In this document: positions 53,761 to 64,000 of the stretch, one piece after another
Position numbering within the stretch: the stretch's first letter is position 1
Layout: each line of letters begins with the position of its first letter
From: Conchocele bisecta
Lineage: Eukaryota > Mollusca > Bivalvia > Lucinida > Thyasiridae
Direction: 5' to 3'
Length of the DNA stretch: 64,000 bases
Assembly (NCBI GenBank): GCA_029237695.1
Contig: CM055266.1
Location: 116,081,370 to 116,145,369, forward strand
Made by a program: the position numbers and the translations under genes
The notes under the pieces: generated by a model
The model's input: only the letters and a program-made list of their open reading frames with translations
Told to the model about the DNA's origin: nothing
Database searches by the model: none

Positions 53761-53838
53761 TCGATGGTCTAGTAACATAAGGTCGTAACTGCTATGCTAA
53801 AGCATAGCAGTTACGACCTTATGTTACTAGACCATCGA
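53761..53838. repeat. Perfect palindrome, 38 bp arms, 2 base centre
   Basis: Left arm starts 'tcgatggtctagtaacataa' and the right arm is its exact reverse complement; the centre is AA. Part of the arm ('cataaggtcgtaa') recurs at 24987 and 25579. Confidence 0.95.
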
Positions 53839-54120
53839 TTTGTTGCTGCTACACGAGTGTGTGACTTTTCATCAAAAATACTTACAGAGACTGCGGTCTT
53901 TTCTGTAAATGACGTCGAACGTTGGCGAAACTTTCAGAGCAAATTAATAGAATAGAATTCCGCATTTGCTGTGAAAGTTTGTCAACCTTCAACTTCATAT
54001 ACGGAAAATATCGTGAATTTTGTAAAAATAATTCACGAGATATCACACATCTTCTTAGATACAAAATCACATGGCTCATCTCGTTTATAAGACTGGTCTA
54101 CATGGTACAACACCCACCAT
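53839..54120. other. Downstream flank of the 54.1-55.3 kb gene
   Basis: On the minus strand this follows the stop codon. A minus frame (54079-53882) ends at a GTAAGT-like site but shows no recognised motif. No clear AATAAA was found close to the stop. Confidence 0.4.
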
Positions 54121-55303
54121 TTAATCTAGCTTCAGTTCCTTCAGCTCCTCCTTCAGTTTTCTTGCCACTTCCTGGTCCTCGAAGGCCTGAAGCTCAGCAA
54201 TCCTCACCTTCATCTGTGTCTCAAACCCCTGTTATAAGACATTATACTCAATGCTCATGCTCGAAATCAGGAAGTTACATTGGTCGAGGCTGAGCTGTGC
54301 TCAGTCTCGGCCAATGAAACTGCCTAATTTCAAGTACCTTAACTAGACACCTGTCCTTCAAATCCCTGTACTCGACTCTCATGCTCAAAATCAGGAAGGT
54401 TCATTGGTCGGGGCTGAGCTAATGCTCAATCTCTGCCAATGAAACTGTTTGATTTGACCTAGACCCGTTTATTATAAATTTATAAAAAACCTAAGAATGT
54501 ACTTACCAGTTCAATCCCATGATCGAAATTAGGACGTTTTATTGGTCGAGGCTGAGCTATACTATATACTATACTAATTTTGCATACAAATGTGGCAAAT
54601 GTACTCGGGTTTTATAAGGCACGTGATTATAAAACAGAACTAGAAAATGTGGTCTGTCGACGCATGTAAGGCCCCTGAACAGCCAGACAGACAGGGCGAA
54701 ACCTATAGGGCACCGCCAATTGTCGACGGGGCCCTAATGAGCATACACTCCATTATATTGCTGAAATTGAGGAAATCTAATAGTCAATGCTGATCTGTGT
54801 TCAGTCTTGGCAAATGAAATCAGGTAGACCTCAAGTTATTGTGGGGACAAGCTATGCCAGCCTACAATGCCAATATGTGGCTGCGACTGGAGAAATGGAG
54901 CAACCAGTGTAGATCCAGATCAGCCTGTGCATCAGCAGTCTGATCATGATCTGCACTGTTTGCCATTCCATTAATGAAACACCCATCGTGCTTCTAACAA
55001 GCAATGTAGACCATTATCAGGCTACATGAGTGTGCTACTTGATCAGGAACTACACTGGGCAGAAGTGCAGTAAGCCCCATTTCTCGCGTCATAGCCACAT
55101 ATATTCTTATAAAATTTTCTTGCTGATGACAAAATTTAATTTTGTACGGGTACATGGATGTACCTCAAGTGGCTTGTAGTACATATGTACACACTGTGAC
55201 CCCGCAAACGCTGCCAGCATGGCCGCACACATAAACATCACATACCGCCGCGTAGAAAAACCAATTGCCATGGTGGTTAACTCTGGAGGAAATGCCAACA
55301 AAT
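54121..55303 (-). CDS. Small single-pass membrane protein, Brawnin/UQCC6-like, two coding exons
   Basis: Exon 1 (55303-55164) starts after acceptor TTTCAG. It has ATG at 55271 in an excellent start context (ACCACCATGG), codes 36 residues and ends at a GTACAT donor. Exon 2 (54228-54121) follows acceptor ATAACAG, codes 35 residues and ends with TAA. Both junctions are phase 0, giving 71 residues. Residues about 10-25 form one membrane segment, 'FMCAAMLAAFAGSQCVHMYY', then Lys-Pro; the C-terminus is charged ('ARKLKEELKELKLD'). The pattern A-G-x3-V-H-x-Y-Y-[KR]-P and the length match vertebrate Brawnin (UQCC6), a mitochondrial inner-membrane factor for complex III assembly. The exon 2 similarity is weak and an extra small exon cannot be excluded. 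Confidence 0.55.
54240..54830. repeat. Cluster of short foldback elements in the intron
   Basis: Repeats of 'gctcgaaatcaggaagtt' with 'attggtcgaggctgagct' and their inverses ('ctcggccaatgaaactg') lie at about 54255-54340 and 54380-54460, with diverged parts at 54515-54560 and 54765-54830. Confidence 0.75.
54874..55102. mobile_element. MITE family C, copy 4, inside the intron
   Basis: Ends 'tatgtggctgcgactggaga' and 'catagccacata' are inverted. It lies between the two coding exons of the 54.1-55.3 kb gene. Confidence 0.8.
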
Positions 55304-56333
55304 CTGAAATATACAACAGAATGTCTGAAACCCATGCACCCAGAATACCTCGGTCTATTTATTTTTGATGGTTTTAACTGTCGTCTATCTCACATAACTT
55401 CTCGTTGTCTGTTAATGTTGGTAAAGGATAAAGTCTGTCTTGGAGTGCTCACATGCATGTTTTACGGTGAGCAATTATTGCAGGGATTCCCGATGAACTC
55501 CGCTGGTACTTCCGAAAATTTATTTCACAAAAACAGTTGAGATATGTCAAGGAATGTTGTTTGAATATAGATGCAACTTGTCACAGGTCATAAACATGCG
55601 TTTGTCAGCTAATTATTGCATTTGAATGTCAGCTTACTATATCGTAAACATCAACTCCAGGAAATGTCATGCTAAATTGAACTAGGCTGTATGTCTATTA
55701 TGTCATAGATCTATTGGAAAACCATGTAAGTAGTGACGTAACTCCTTTCAGTGATTTTATGTTACCACTGACTATTGCTTAGCTGCAGATAAAACACAAA
55801 GGCAAACATGACCAACAATGCTTCAAGAGCTTAATTACAAGCTATGGTCAGCATTGCACACTTCTATATAATCACCATAACACTATAATACCTTAACACA
55901 CCATGTCCATGCATGATCATAAAAAATAACCAAATTTAAAAATGTGGGATGACATAGCGTCTAGTCAGAGCAAGGCACGCGGCTACCAAGTATGAGCGCA
56001 TCAGTAGGACCACATGAATGCTCTATTTTCGCAAAACTAGCGTTTGCAGCACTATTATTTTTTTCAATAATAAAATTGTTATTTATCTTTTTTTTTACTT
56101 TCTTTTTTCAGGTCACCTATAAGGTTAGGTAGATACCAGGGGTGTTCATAAAATACCCAGACAAGTCCCATCCTTTTATCATCTTCTATCACACTTCAAC
56201 CAATTTTGGATATCTTGTAGTTTGGCCAATTGTTTCCCATTAGTACCCAGACAAAGTATGAAAATAATGTTTATGGCTCGTGTTACAGTTGCTATGGTAA
56301 CTTCATGTTTTGGATTGCGGCCCAAGTAATGTA
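55304..56333. other. Upstream of the small gene; no feature recognised
   Basis: It should contain the 5' UTR intron and promoter of the minus-strand gene, but no first exon or promoter motif can be assigned from sequence alone. Confidence 0.4.
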
Positions 56334-56705
56334 CAGTCGAACCTCCCCGAACGGCCACCTCTCTACAACAACACCCTCTCTGTAACAGCCACTATTTTAT
56401 ATCCCAAATGGATGATTTCCTCTATATCTAACCCTTAGACTGCTGAGCATGAACATTGTCGTCTGATGTTGATTTTGCATTCTTTCTCAATAAAAACATG
56501 TTTTGACAGCATTTTAGAATCATTTCCATTGGAAATGATTCTAAAATGCTGTCAAAACATGTTTTTATTGAGAATTATTGCAGAAAATAAATAAACATCA
56601 GACGATAAAATTTAATTCAGCATTAACCTCCCTACAACAGCCACCTCTCTATAACAGCCACTTTTGCGTCTTCCCATGGGTGGCTGTTGTAGAGAGGTTG
56701 CACTG
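56334..56705. mobile_element. pogo-like MITE interrupted by a piggyBac-like MITE
   Basis: TA flanks at 56332-56333 and 56706-56707. Ends 'CAGTCGAACCTCC' and 'GAGAGGTTGCACTG'. Internal repeats of 'ctctctacaacagccac' type are present. The interior is split at 56427-56626. Confidence 0.8.
56427..56626. mobile_element. piggyBac-like MITE nested in the pogo-like MITE
   Basis: The left end 'taacccttagactgctgag' lacks one T of TTAA; the right TTAA is at 56623-56626. The central perfect hairpin contains 'catgttttgacagcatttta'. Confidence 0.82.
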
Positions 56706-56849
56706 TAGTTTACTATGCATATTTTTGAAAGAAGGCGGAATGAGAAGTGCTGGCATTTCCGTGTGTTTGTTGTTGGGTCATATAAATTTTGGGAAATAAT
56801 AGTGACATTATTTAACGTTTCATATGCGAAGACATATTTGAACAAGATG

Positions 56850-58400
56850 GCCCTAATTCGCTCACCATGAACACCAGAGGAGTATGTGACATTGAGTTCA
56901 TATGAGTTTTAAAAAAATTGTGCTATTTTTAGATGGCGGTCATCTTGAATTAAGAGACGACTCTCATTTTACCAAATCTGAAAATGTTTCACCCAAGGAT
57001 CTTAACTTACTATGAAGTTTGGCAAGCATCGGCCATGTGGTTCCGGAGAAAAGACGTTCAAAATCTCGAATAAATGGACCTTTTGGGGGCCATCATGGAT
57101 GACATAATCATCCAATTCAGATAAAGATTGCACCGGAGCAATCGCCTCATCGATACCTTCAATTTGATATATGACATGAGCATATTCAGTCGAAAATAAA
57201 ATTTTTAACCCCACGGGCTACGCCCATTTTTGACCACGGGGTCACCATTTTAACACCTTTGAAAGAACATTCTACATCGATCATTCCTACCAAGTTTCGT
57301 CTAAATCCGGCTGGCGGTTCATGAGAAGATTTTTTTTTAAGAATTTGTGCTATTTTTAGACGGCGGCCAACTTGGACTAGCGACGACCTCCGTTTTAACA
57401 AATCTGAAAAGGCTTCACCCATGGACCATAACTGTGAAGTTTGGCCAACATGGGCCAAGCAGTTCGTGAAGAAGAATTTTTAAATCTCTAATAAAAGAAT
57501 GACCGTTTGACCTTTTGGTGGCCATCTTGGATGAAAGAACATTCAATTTCGACAAAAATGTACCAGAGCGATCACTTCTTTGATACCTTCGATTTGATAT
57601 AGACATGACCATATTCGGTCAAAAATAAAATTTGACCCCAATTTAACCCCACGGGCCACGCCCATTTTTGACCCCGGGGTCACCATTCTAACAACTTTGA
57701 AAGAGCATTGTACATCGATCATTCCTAACAAGTTTCGTCGAAATCCAGTTGGCGGTTCAGGAGAAGAAGATTTTTTAAGAATTTATGCTATTTTTAGACG
57801 GCTGCCATTTTAACAAATCTGAAAAGGCTTCACCCATGGACCATAACTTTTAAGTTTGGCTACCATGGGCCAAGTGGTTCATGTGAAGAAGAATTTTGAA
57901 ATCTCTAATAAAAGAACGACCGTTTGACCTTTCGGCGGCCATCTTGGATGACATAACCATCCGAAATGCACCAGAGTGATCGCCTCATTGATACCTTTGA
58001 TTTGATATATGACATTACCATATTCGGTAAAAAAAAAAAAATTTGACCCCACGGGCCACGCCCATTTCTGACCCCGGGGTCACCATTTTAACAACTTTGA
58101 AAGAGCATTGTACATCGATCATTACTACCAAGTTTTGTCGAAATCCGGTTAGCGGTTCTTGAGAAGAAGATTTTTGAAGAATTTGTGCTATTTTTAGATG
58201 GTGGCCATCTTGGATTACGTAATGACGTCATTTTAACAATTTTGTAATCCCCCTACCTAAGGACCATGACCATGAAGTTTGGTGACTATAGGCCCAATGG
58301 TTACCGAGGAGAAGACGTTTGAAAATGTTCACAGACGACGACGACGGACACATTGCGGTAACAATAGCTCACACGAGCTTCGCTTAGGTGAGCTAAAAAT
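56850..58400 (+). repeat. Tandem repeat, 400-438 bp unit, three to four copies
   Basis: 'ccacgggc' starts at 57211, 57649 and 58049. Units contain 'ggccatcttgga', 'gcttcacccatggaccataa' and 'ttgatatatgacat'. The element begins near 'ggccctaattcgctcacc' and ends 'cacgagcttcgcttaggtga'. Minus frames of 60-90 codons are shadows. Confidence 0.88.
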
Positions 58401-58970
58401 GTGACGTCATGACCAGAAATGACGTAGTTTAACGAAAGTCTGCTCTGTCTATGAGAACATGCCGGAAGATCCAATATTTGCTATTAAATTGTTCATATAA
58501 ACGAGATGTTGATGACGAGATATTTATATGGTGAAAGCCCACCATCTGTGCGACAATTTACTAGCAAAATAGTCGGATAGACAGTGGACGGGAAGACGCA
58601 AAGGCTACCTAGTCCAGACATGGACGTCCAAAAGTGACGTCGTCAGATGTTGTGACCCGAAGTAAAAGTCTGGGTTTATGGATCATCGTGCGTGAACTGT
58701 CAGATTGGATGAACTCACTACCTGCACACTCCAGTGTGATTAAACAGATTTAAATATGAGGAGACATATAGATAGATGATCCCAATGATGCTGAACATGG
58801 AGCAGAACACTGTGCTTGAGTTGCAAAATAGTGGACAGTGGATATCTGTACATTTTTCAAATCAAGTAGTTACAGTGGATGAATCTACATGTATTATTAA
58901 ATATAATACATTGTGGATGGAAGCTATTATTCCATCCTCCATATTCGTCCAATCTTGCCCCTTGTGGTTT
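58401..58970. other. No gene recognised
   Basis: Mixed sequence without motif-bearing frames or clear repeats. Confidence 0.4.
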
Positions 58971-58977
58971 CTTCTTT

Positions 58978-59325
58978 TTAATCCCGTACACGACAAGTCG
59001 CATGAAGGGAACCCACTTCGGCAACATCAGCAGTCAATAATGTTACTGTCGGTATGTCAGGTGCTATGTTTGAGCAAAGTACATTTCTTGGCGTCACCGA
59101 TGTCGGGAGTGCATACAGTACCGTTGTGTTTATTTTGAAAAATAATAACTCATTGTGCGAGCATGAAATAAAAGCATGCGCATGTTCTTCTTCTAGTGAA
59201 CAATAAGCACAACATTTTAACGTTTGGCCGATTATCGCGTGATGATGTTGCGTTGGTAACGATAAGAATGTCCATGAGATAATTATGATGAGTTGTGAAT
59301 ATGAAAGTGATCCAGCATTTATCAA
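58978..59325 (-). pseudogene. LINE fragment, C-terminal Cys/His region (tentative)
   Basis: The minus frame has 'IIGQTLKCCAYCSLEEEHAH' then 'FISCSHNELLFFKI'. This resembles the C-x2-C...H...C zinc region at the C-terminus of some non-LTR retrotransposon ORF2 proteins. RT motifs are absent. Alternative: unrelated decayed coding DNA. Confidence 0.4.
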
Positions 59326-59503
59326 TCATCCTGTATGTGAATTTTCAGACAGTTAACGCAACAGACATGGATGTTACTGAACTTTTCCTGGTATGTTCTG
59401 GGCACCCCTCGTAATTTAGAAAACAGATACAAATCTACTGTGAAATTCTCTTTTACTAACTATTTTGCTCGCATACATTGTATCATCCACATCTGAGACC
59501 CAG

Positions 59504-59730
59504 GGGGCCGTTTCACTAAACTTCTTACGACTAAAATGTTTGTAAGTGCAAACTTATGATAATCTGCAAATTTCACATTAACAATTATTGGATTTACATT
59601 TATTGAGCATAGGCTGCATATGCATCCTATGCTCAATAAATGTAAATCCATCAATTGAAATTTCCAGACGATTCCAAATTTGCACTTACGATCATTTTAG
59701 TCGTAAGAAGTTTAGTGAAACAGGCCCCAG
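59504..59730. mobile_element. MITE family D, copy 3
   Basis: Long inverted arms from 'gccgtttcactaaacttctt' to its reverse near 59707-59725. The centre is around 'gctgcatatgcat'. The flanks show 'ccagg' on each side. Confidence 0.85.
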
Positions 59731-60060
59731 GACCATTAACATGCTAATTATCCAGTAAAACCGCTTTACTTCTATTATGATGGGCATTGGGAGTCTTTGA
59801 TTCCCAATAAACAATTTCCGAACAGAAAATGACACATTTGCCTTTCTAGTGGGTGCTATGTTTTAAAACCAAAATTGAGTGAATCGGGAATAAATAGCAT
59901 ATGCATGATTACGTAGTATCCTACCATTGTATTATGGTTTAAATGTTACTTGAATTACAAGACAGGGTTTAAAACTGTAATGGCCATGTTTTAGTGGAAT
60001 GAGTATGTTGCATATCGCTTAATTATCAAGTGTTTACACATAGCAATGAAAATTAAAAAA
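59731..60060. other. No gene recognised
   Basis: AT-rich; nothing supported. Confidence 0.4.
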
Positions 60061-60350
60061 TAGTCGCTATTAAGGGGATACAAGTCATTGGTTCGTGGAC
60101 AAGGATACAGAGTGCGAAAATTAAAAATGGCTGCCAAGGGGAGATAACTCATCGGAGATTTTTCCAAATCAATAGGCTTCTTCGTCTTTCCGTGATAAAC
60201 ATGTGTACCGAATTTGGTTACGAGCGGTGAAGAAGAACTGGAGTTATTTGTGGACAAAGATACAATGAGAAAAATAAAAATGGCTGCCAAGGGGAGATAA
60301 GTCATCGGAATTTTTTGAAAATCAATAGGCTTCTTCGTCTTGCCGTGATA
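60061..60350 (-). repeat. Two reverse-orientation units of the 29.5 kb tandem repeat
   Basis: 'aatcaataggcttcttcgtc' occurs at about 60169 and 60320, with 'gccaaggggagataa' before each. It interrupts the LINE fragment that resumes at 60355. Confidence 0.85.
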
Positions 60351-60354
60351 GTGA

Positions 60355-60640
60355 AGTAACATTGAAGTGTTTGCGTCGAATATCGGCAAAGTCGAGTAGG
60401 ATGCATTTCACGGTAATTGCGCTGTGGCATGAAATTCACCATGGACGTGGCTCACCTTTGAGCATATACAAATGCGTTAGTCGTAAATGTCCAAAGCATA
60501 ACCGACGGACAACTTCATCTCGACGTACATGCCTGTAGCCAGGAGTCCATTCGCCCAAAGTCGGTTTCACAGCATGAAGTTTATTACCTGAGCAAATCCC
60601 ACCGGGTCTGCATTGTATCAAAGATCAATGAGCTAATGGA
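60355..60640 (-). pseudogene. LINE ORF2 C-terminal fragment (RNase H/Cys region)
   Basis: The minus strand reads 'LHAVKPTLGEWTPGYRHV', then 'RRDEVVRRLCFGHLRLTH' and, after a stop, 'CHSAITVKCILLDFADIRR'. These blocks match the end of non-LTR retrotransposon ORF2 (pattern of RLRxGHTxLTH and LTVxHIL). The fragment is short, has one in-frame stop and ends at the tandem repeat. Confidence 0.7.
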
Positions 60641-60864
60641 TGATTTAAAATCCTGATAGCAAACAGGAAAATTAGAAGTCGGTAGCTCCTCAAGCAAAGC
60701 CCATATTATTTTTTTCTGTATTTTATGGACATCAAACATAGCAAACTTGCAAGTCCATAAAATACGGATAACAAAAACAACAACATTAGAGTGTACATGT
60801 AATAAACACAGACTTACAAACTAATTGTATTGCTGCTTAAATAATGTGGTCGCTGGTTGAACAT
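60641..60864. other. Spacer with a 13 bp inverted repeat
   Basis: 'gtattttatggac' at 60718-60730 faces 'gtccataaaatac' at 60753-60765. It is downstream of the minus-strand exon; no AATAAA signal was seen close by. Confidence 0.6.
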
Positions 60865-60971
60865 TTACTGTTGCCGATCCTTCTGCCACTGCTTCCACTC
60901 GGCACGGAATTTCTCGCGTTTGATGAATTTTTCTGCTCGTTTGCTACACTGCTTTTCTCGGAATGTATCGT
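60865..60971 (-). CDS. Terminal coding exon of an unrecognised host gene
   Basis: The acceptor 'ctgtttgcag' is followed by an open frame of 35 codons ending in TAA at 60865-60867. It encodes a highly charged, Lys/Arg/Gln-rich tail ('KRAEKFIKREKFRAEWKQW'). The strong polypyrimidine acceptor, clean frame and charged helical character favour a real exon. The next upstream exon was not found within the window because MITEs fill 61.0-63.6 kb. Family unknown. Confidence 0.45.
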
Positions 60972-60998
60972 CTGCAAACAGATAATTTTCTTATATTC

Positions 60999-61169
60999 AA
61001 ACAGTGCAAATCCTGATGAGATGGCTCGTTATGAGCCAACTCATCTGGATCTGCACTGTTGGCAAATATTATTGCGTCTGATGAAATATTTTGGCCGTCT
61101 GCTGCATTGACTGCATGTATTTTGAACAGGTGCAAATCCTGATTAGAAGGCTCGTTTGGAGCAGCTCAT
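60999..61169. repeat. Relatives of the MITE family B core
   Basis: 'caaatcctgatgagatggct' (61008) and 'caaatcctgattagaaggct' (61133) are two diverged cores. The second is cut by the element at 61170-61454. Confidence 0.65.
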
Positions 61170-61454
61170 CAGTAGCCTATTTGACCAACATTGCAAAGTA
61201 TACTTATCTAGAAAAGTATACTTTGAGGGAGAAATATTCAATTTTTATTATACTGGATTTATTACATTATACCATTTTGGCTGTGATAATGTAATAAATT
61301 CAGTATAATAATTCTGCATACTTTGAATAATCAAATATATGCAGTGGTTGGTTCTATATGAAATAATGCATTTCGGGAAAAATAAATGATTACTCCCTCA
61401 AAGTATACTTTGCTAGATAAGTATACTTTGCAATTTTGATGAAATCGGCTACTG
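61170..61454. mobile_element. MITE with 42 bp terminal inverted repeats
   Basis: 'cagtagcctatttgaccaac' and further 'gcaaagtatacttatctag' on the left mirror the right end. The motif 'aagtatactt' occurs four times. A second inverted pair lies inside ('atttattacattata' at 61257). Confidence 0.85.
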
Positions 61455-61559
61455 GATCTATACTGTTAGTAAACATTAGCATACATGTCTGTAGTGTTGA
61501 AATCACGAAGGTAAGAAATCTTCAAATGAAGTTGTTCATATGAAAATTTAACCCTCTAT

Positions 61560-61766
61560 AGCGGTGTTTGCAAACAGTAGATCTCGTCTACCGTGACCGT
61601 CTCATTAGGATCTGCACTTTTTGCAAGCAACTTTCATATTTTTTAGAAAAAAAATACACAGGGCCCTTTTCATAAATGGACTAGACTGAAAATCACTTTG
61701 TGACAATTCATGGATTGGTCGGAAAGTTAACGTCAAAATCCAGTTATTTAGGGGTGAAAGGGTTAA
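61560..61766 (-). mobile_element. TTAA-flanked MITE family B, copy 3, reverse orientation
   Basis: TTAA at 61560-61563 and 61763-61766. Contains 'ttatttaggggtgaaaggg', the reverse of the family B start. Confidence 0.75.
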
Positions 61767-61950
61767 CAATAAAATATGTACATGTACATTGTACTGCCTT
61801 ATTCAGGGGTTTCCCAAACTTCAAAGACCCAACTTACCGGTGGGAAACTGAAAATATTTTTAAAATACATTTCACTTGCCCAGCAATGCTTTCCATGTGC
61901 CCAGCGGAATACAATCTACCAAAACAAATATTTTCCACTTTTTTTTAATT

Positions 61951-63262
61951 GTTTGTTTTGTTTGTTTGTTTGTTGGGGCTTAACGGCCTATCAACAGCTA
62001 AGGACATTTAAGGCCGGGTCAATGGGTTTAGTACTAAATCCCATATCAAGTACATCTTAAAGTACATGTACAAATGGGGGGAAATCCCAAAATCAGAACT
62101 GAATATTTGCAATAAGAAACTATATATTCAGCCCTGAAATCAGAATAATCCTGATCTGATGCCAGAATCACTTGGCCCCCCCTTCAAAAAGCAGTAGGAT
62201 CCGTAATAATCTTACTACTTTTATAATGGGAAATAATCCAATTCAACTCCCAGGTAACAAAAGAGCCAAAGATAAAAACGTACCTGAGGAGCAAAACCAG
62301 GCAAATCGTGATTCCTATAAGGAGGAACCCCTACCGTTAAAGCGACTCCACTCCAGATGAGGGGTAAAACGGATACTATTTTAAATAAATAAGTACCTAA
62401 TGATGTAACTATTGCGACAGGTTTAAAAATTATAAGTGGCCAGTATAGATATTTATTTATTTAATATTAATTAATTTGTTGGGAGTAGCGCGCGTTACTC
62501 CCATTTATTTTTATAATTCGCGCTATACTGATATTGCCCGTCACGTGGTATCATGTAAACTAGGGGTCATCTCAAATACGCCATTTGTATTATAAATGTC
62601 GGATATACTTGCTCATATTGGCATATATTGATGTAGTTTCGCTGTAAACTCGTTACAATTAGTTTATTTATCTGATATAACCCGAAGTCCGATTTCTGGA
62701 AATGTGTCTTTTGTAAAATAATTGGTGTTTCAATTGTGTGTTTTGAGACGGTCCCTCGGAAGAAAATTGCCGATGCGATAGCACGTTCGATGCAAAATAC
62801 ATACTTTCTACATATTTAAACAACATCTGTGGTCTGCCCTAGGTAAAAGTAAGTTATTTGGAAATGTATTGATGTTGAAACACATTCGTTTCATATAGAA
62901 CGCCTGTGTATAACGCTAATATGTATCAGAGTCGGACATTGTTGATATAGCTGGACGCGATGTGCGCATGCCCGGAAGTATGATTTGTGGGCCATTTGTG
63001 TCACGTGGGATTACGTACGGCAAGCAGGTCGTAAGTAAAAATAGAATTGGAAACGGAAAAGCCCTTTCGTATTGGGACGTATAAAGTACGATTTAACGCG
63101 AATATAAACATCCGCCAACCGAAAATGAGCTCGCAATGTGTAGATATATAGCAAATGCAGGTAAACATCGTGTGAAAAAAATACAGTTCACTGTAATCCC
63201 ATCTGGAGTGGAGCCGCTTTAATATACGGCGTCACGTTCGCCCGACCAACAACCCACTTTTT
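61951..63262 (-). mobile_element. SINE copy E, with tail, split by a TTAA element
   Basis: The reverse-orientation tail 'gtttgtttgtttgtt' is followed by 'taacggcctatcaacagc'. The body continues to 62336 and resumes after 63222 in a diverged 5' end. It shows that tail and body modules do occur joined. Confidence 0.75.
62337..63222. mobile_element. TTAA-flanked non-autonomous element, 886 bp
   Basis: Ends 'TTAAAGCGACTCCACTCCAG' and 'CTGGAGTGGAGCCGCTTTAA' are inverted. The TTAA target suggests a piggyBac- or Kolobok-type mobiliser. No transposase is present; it includes a near-palindrome 'gggagtagcgcgcgttactc' at 62482. Confidence 0.82.
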
Positions 63263-63312
63263 TCTTCTTTTTTTTAAAATTGTAATCAAGCCATATGTAA
63301 TGATAAATTACA

Positions 63313-63651
63313 CAGAGCTCCAGAGAAGCTTTGTGTCTAAGGCGTAAAACCTCATTTCAAAATTATTGCGTATTTTACTTTTACTTTTTCTTCATTACTA
63401 AATAGGGGAACAAATGATAAAAAAAAAAAATATAACAAATTTAAACATTCACTTATTTGAGCTGCAAAAAGCAACTCAACAATTTTCAACTTTATGACAG
63501 TACGGTATTTTCACTACTCAATTTGAAAATAAATCAATGCGTATTTTCACATTGTTGTGTGTATTTTGTACTCCCACTTTCGACAATCAATGCGTATTCA
63601 GCTAAAATAATTGCGCAAAATACGCCAATACGCACCTTATGTGGAGCTCTG
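63313..63651. mobile_element. MITE with 'CAGAGCTCCA' ends
   Basis: Inverted 'CAGAGCTCCAGA' and 'TGTGGAGCTCTG'. 'attaca' directly abuts both ends (63307-63312 and 63652-63657). Internal 'attgcgtatttt' recurs. The termini resemble the hAT-like families at 13.6 and 37.9 kb. Confidence 0.7.
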
Positions 63652-64000
63652 ATTACATGTTTATGAAAGAAATGTGAATTGAGAAGTAAATGTAAAACAA
63701 AGGATGTTCAAAGTGACAATAAAACTTTCAACTTGTCCAACTGGTAACTCACTTTCTGTGCTTATCTAGGAGCAAGTTTCTTGAAGGAATAAAACCATCT
63801 GCCTGTTGCATTTATTGTGGTACTCGCTATAATCAGTCAGTTTAAAGTGTGTAGAATGTACAAGTAGTTTGACGGACAAGTACAAAACGCTGTAAGGATT
63901 TGAGGTGGAGTGAATATGTTTAGTTGCACACTGCAGCAATTGATGGTGGTCAGGTATGCAAACTATGAATTAAATTGGTGAAAATTGTAGGACTAGTATG
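63652..64000. other. No recognisable feature
   Basis: Nothing supported beyond the window-edge sequence. Confidence 0.45.

Overview
The window is AT-rich animal DNA dominated by transposable elements. There are no prokaryotic features: no operons, ribosome binding sites or CRISPR array. The repeat families (tandem units joined to short direct motifs, SINE tails ending in a GGCCGTTAA motif plus AAAC repeats, abundant TTAA- and TA-flanked MITEs) and the mix of DIRS/Ngaro, Academ-like, FLYWCH-carrying Mutator and Ty3/gypsy elements suggest a marine invertebrate, most likely a bivalve mollusc. That assignment is inference; no species marker was seen. Layout, left to right. 0-10.2 kb: a degenerate Ty3/gypsy retrotransposon (gag, protease, RT, RNase H, integrase, all on the minus strand) with one LTR, enclosed by kilobase-scale inverted repeat arms ending in G/C-rich tracts; a SINE with a 12 bp target-site duplication sits in its protease region. 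10.2-19.1 kb: a minus-strand DIRS/Ngaro-like tyrosine-recombinase retrotransposon (gag, RT, RNase H, recombinase) with an SGNH-hydrolase reading frame placed upstream of gag; it is broken by a 1.8 kb hAT-like insertion in RNase H and a 1.4 kb pogo-like insertion in its 3' region. 19.8-28.7 kb: a Mutator-like DNA transposon bounded by TIRs and a 10 bp target duplication, carrying a ten-exon minus-strand transposase gene (PHD-like zinc finger, FLYWCH zinc finger, remnants of the MULE domain); its first intron is packed with tandem repeats. 29-40 kb: tandem repeats, decayed coding sequence and a nest of MITEs, including a SINE interrupted by a pogo-like MITE, inside a piggyBac-like MITE, inside a tandem-repeat element. 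40.3-45.1 kb: an Academ-like DNA transposon (XPG/PIN-like nuclease plus CXC domain, minus strand) inserted into a SINE with a 3 bp target duplication. 46-51 kb: tandem repeats and a second, plus-strand Academ-like pseudogene. 51-64 kb: MITEs, palindromes, tandem repeats and LINE fragments. The best host-gene candidates lie here: a two-exon, 71-residue small membrane protein resembling Brawnin/UQCC6 (54.1-55.3 kb, minus) and one unrecognised terminal coding exon (60.9 kb, minus). How it works together: almost nothing here forms a host pathway. The value of the window is a layered record of element insertion, where target-site duplications let the order of events be read. Most element genes carry frameshifts, stops or lost catalytic residues and are presumed inactive; the MULE exon chain is the best preserved.
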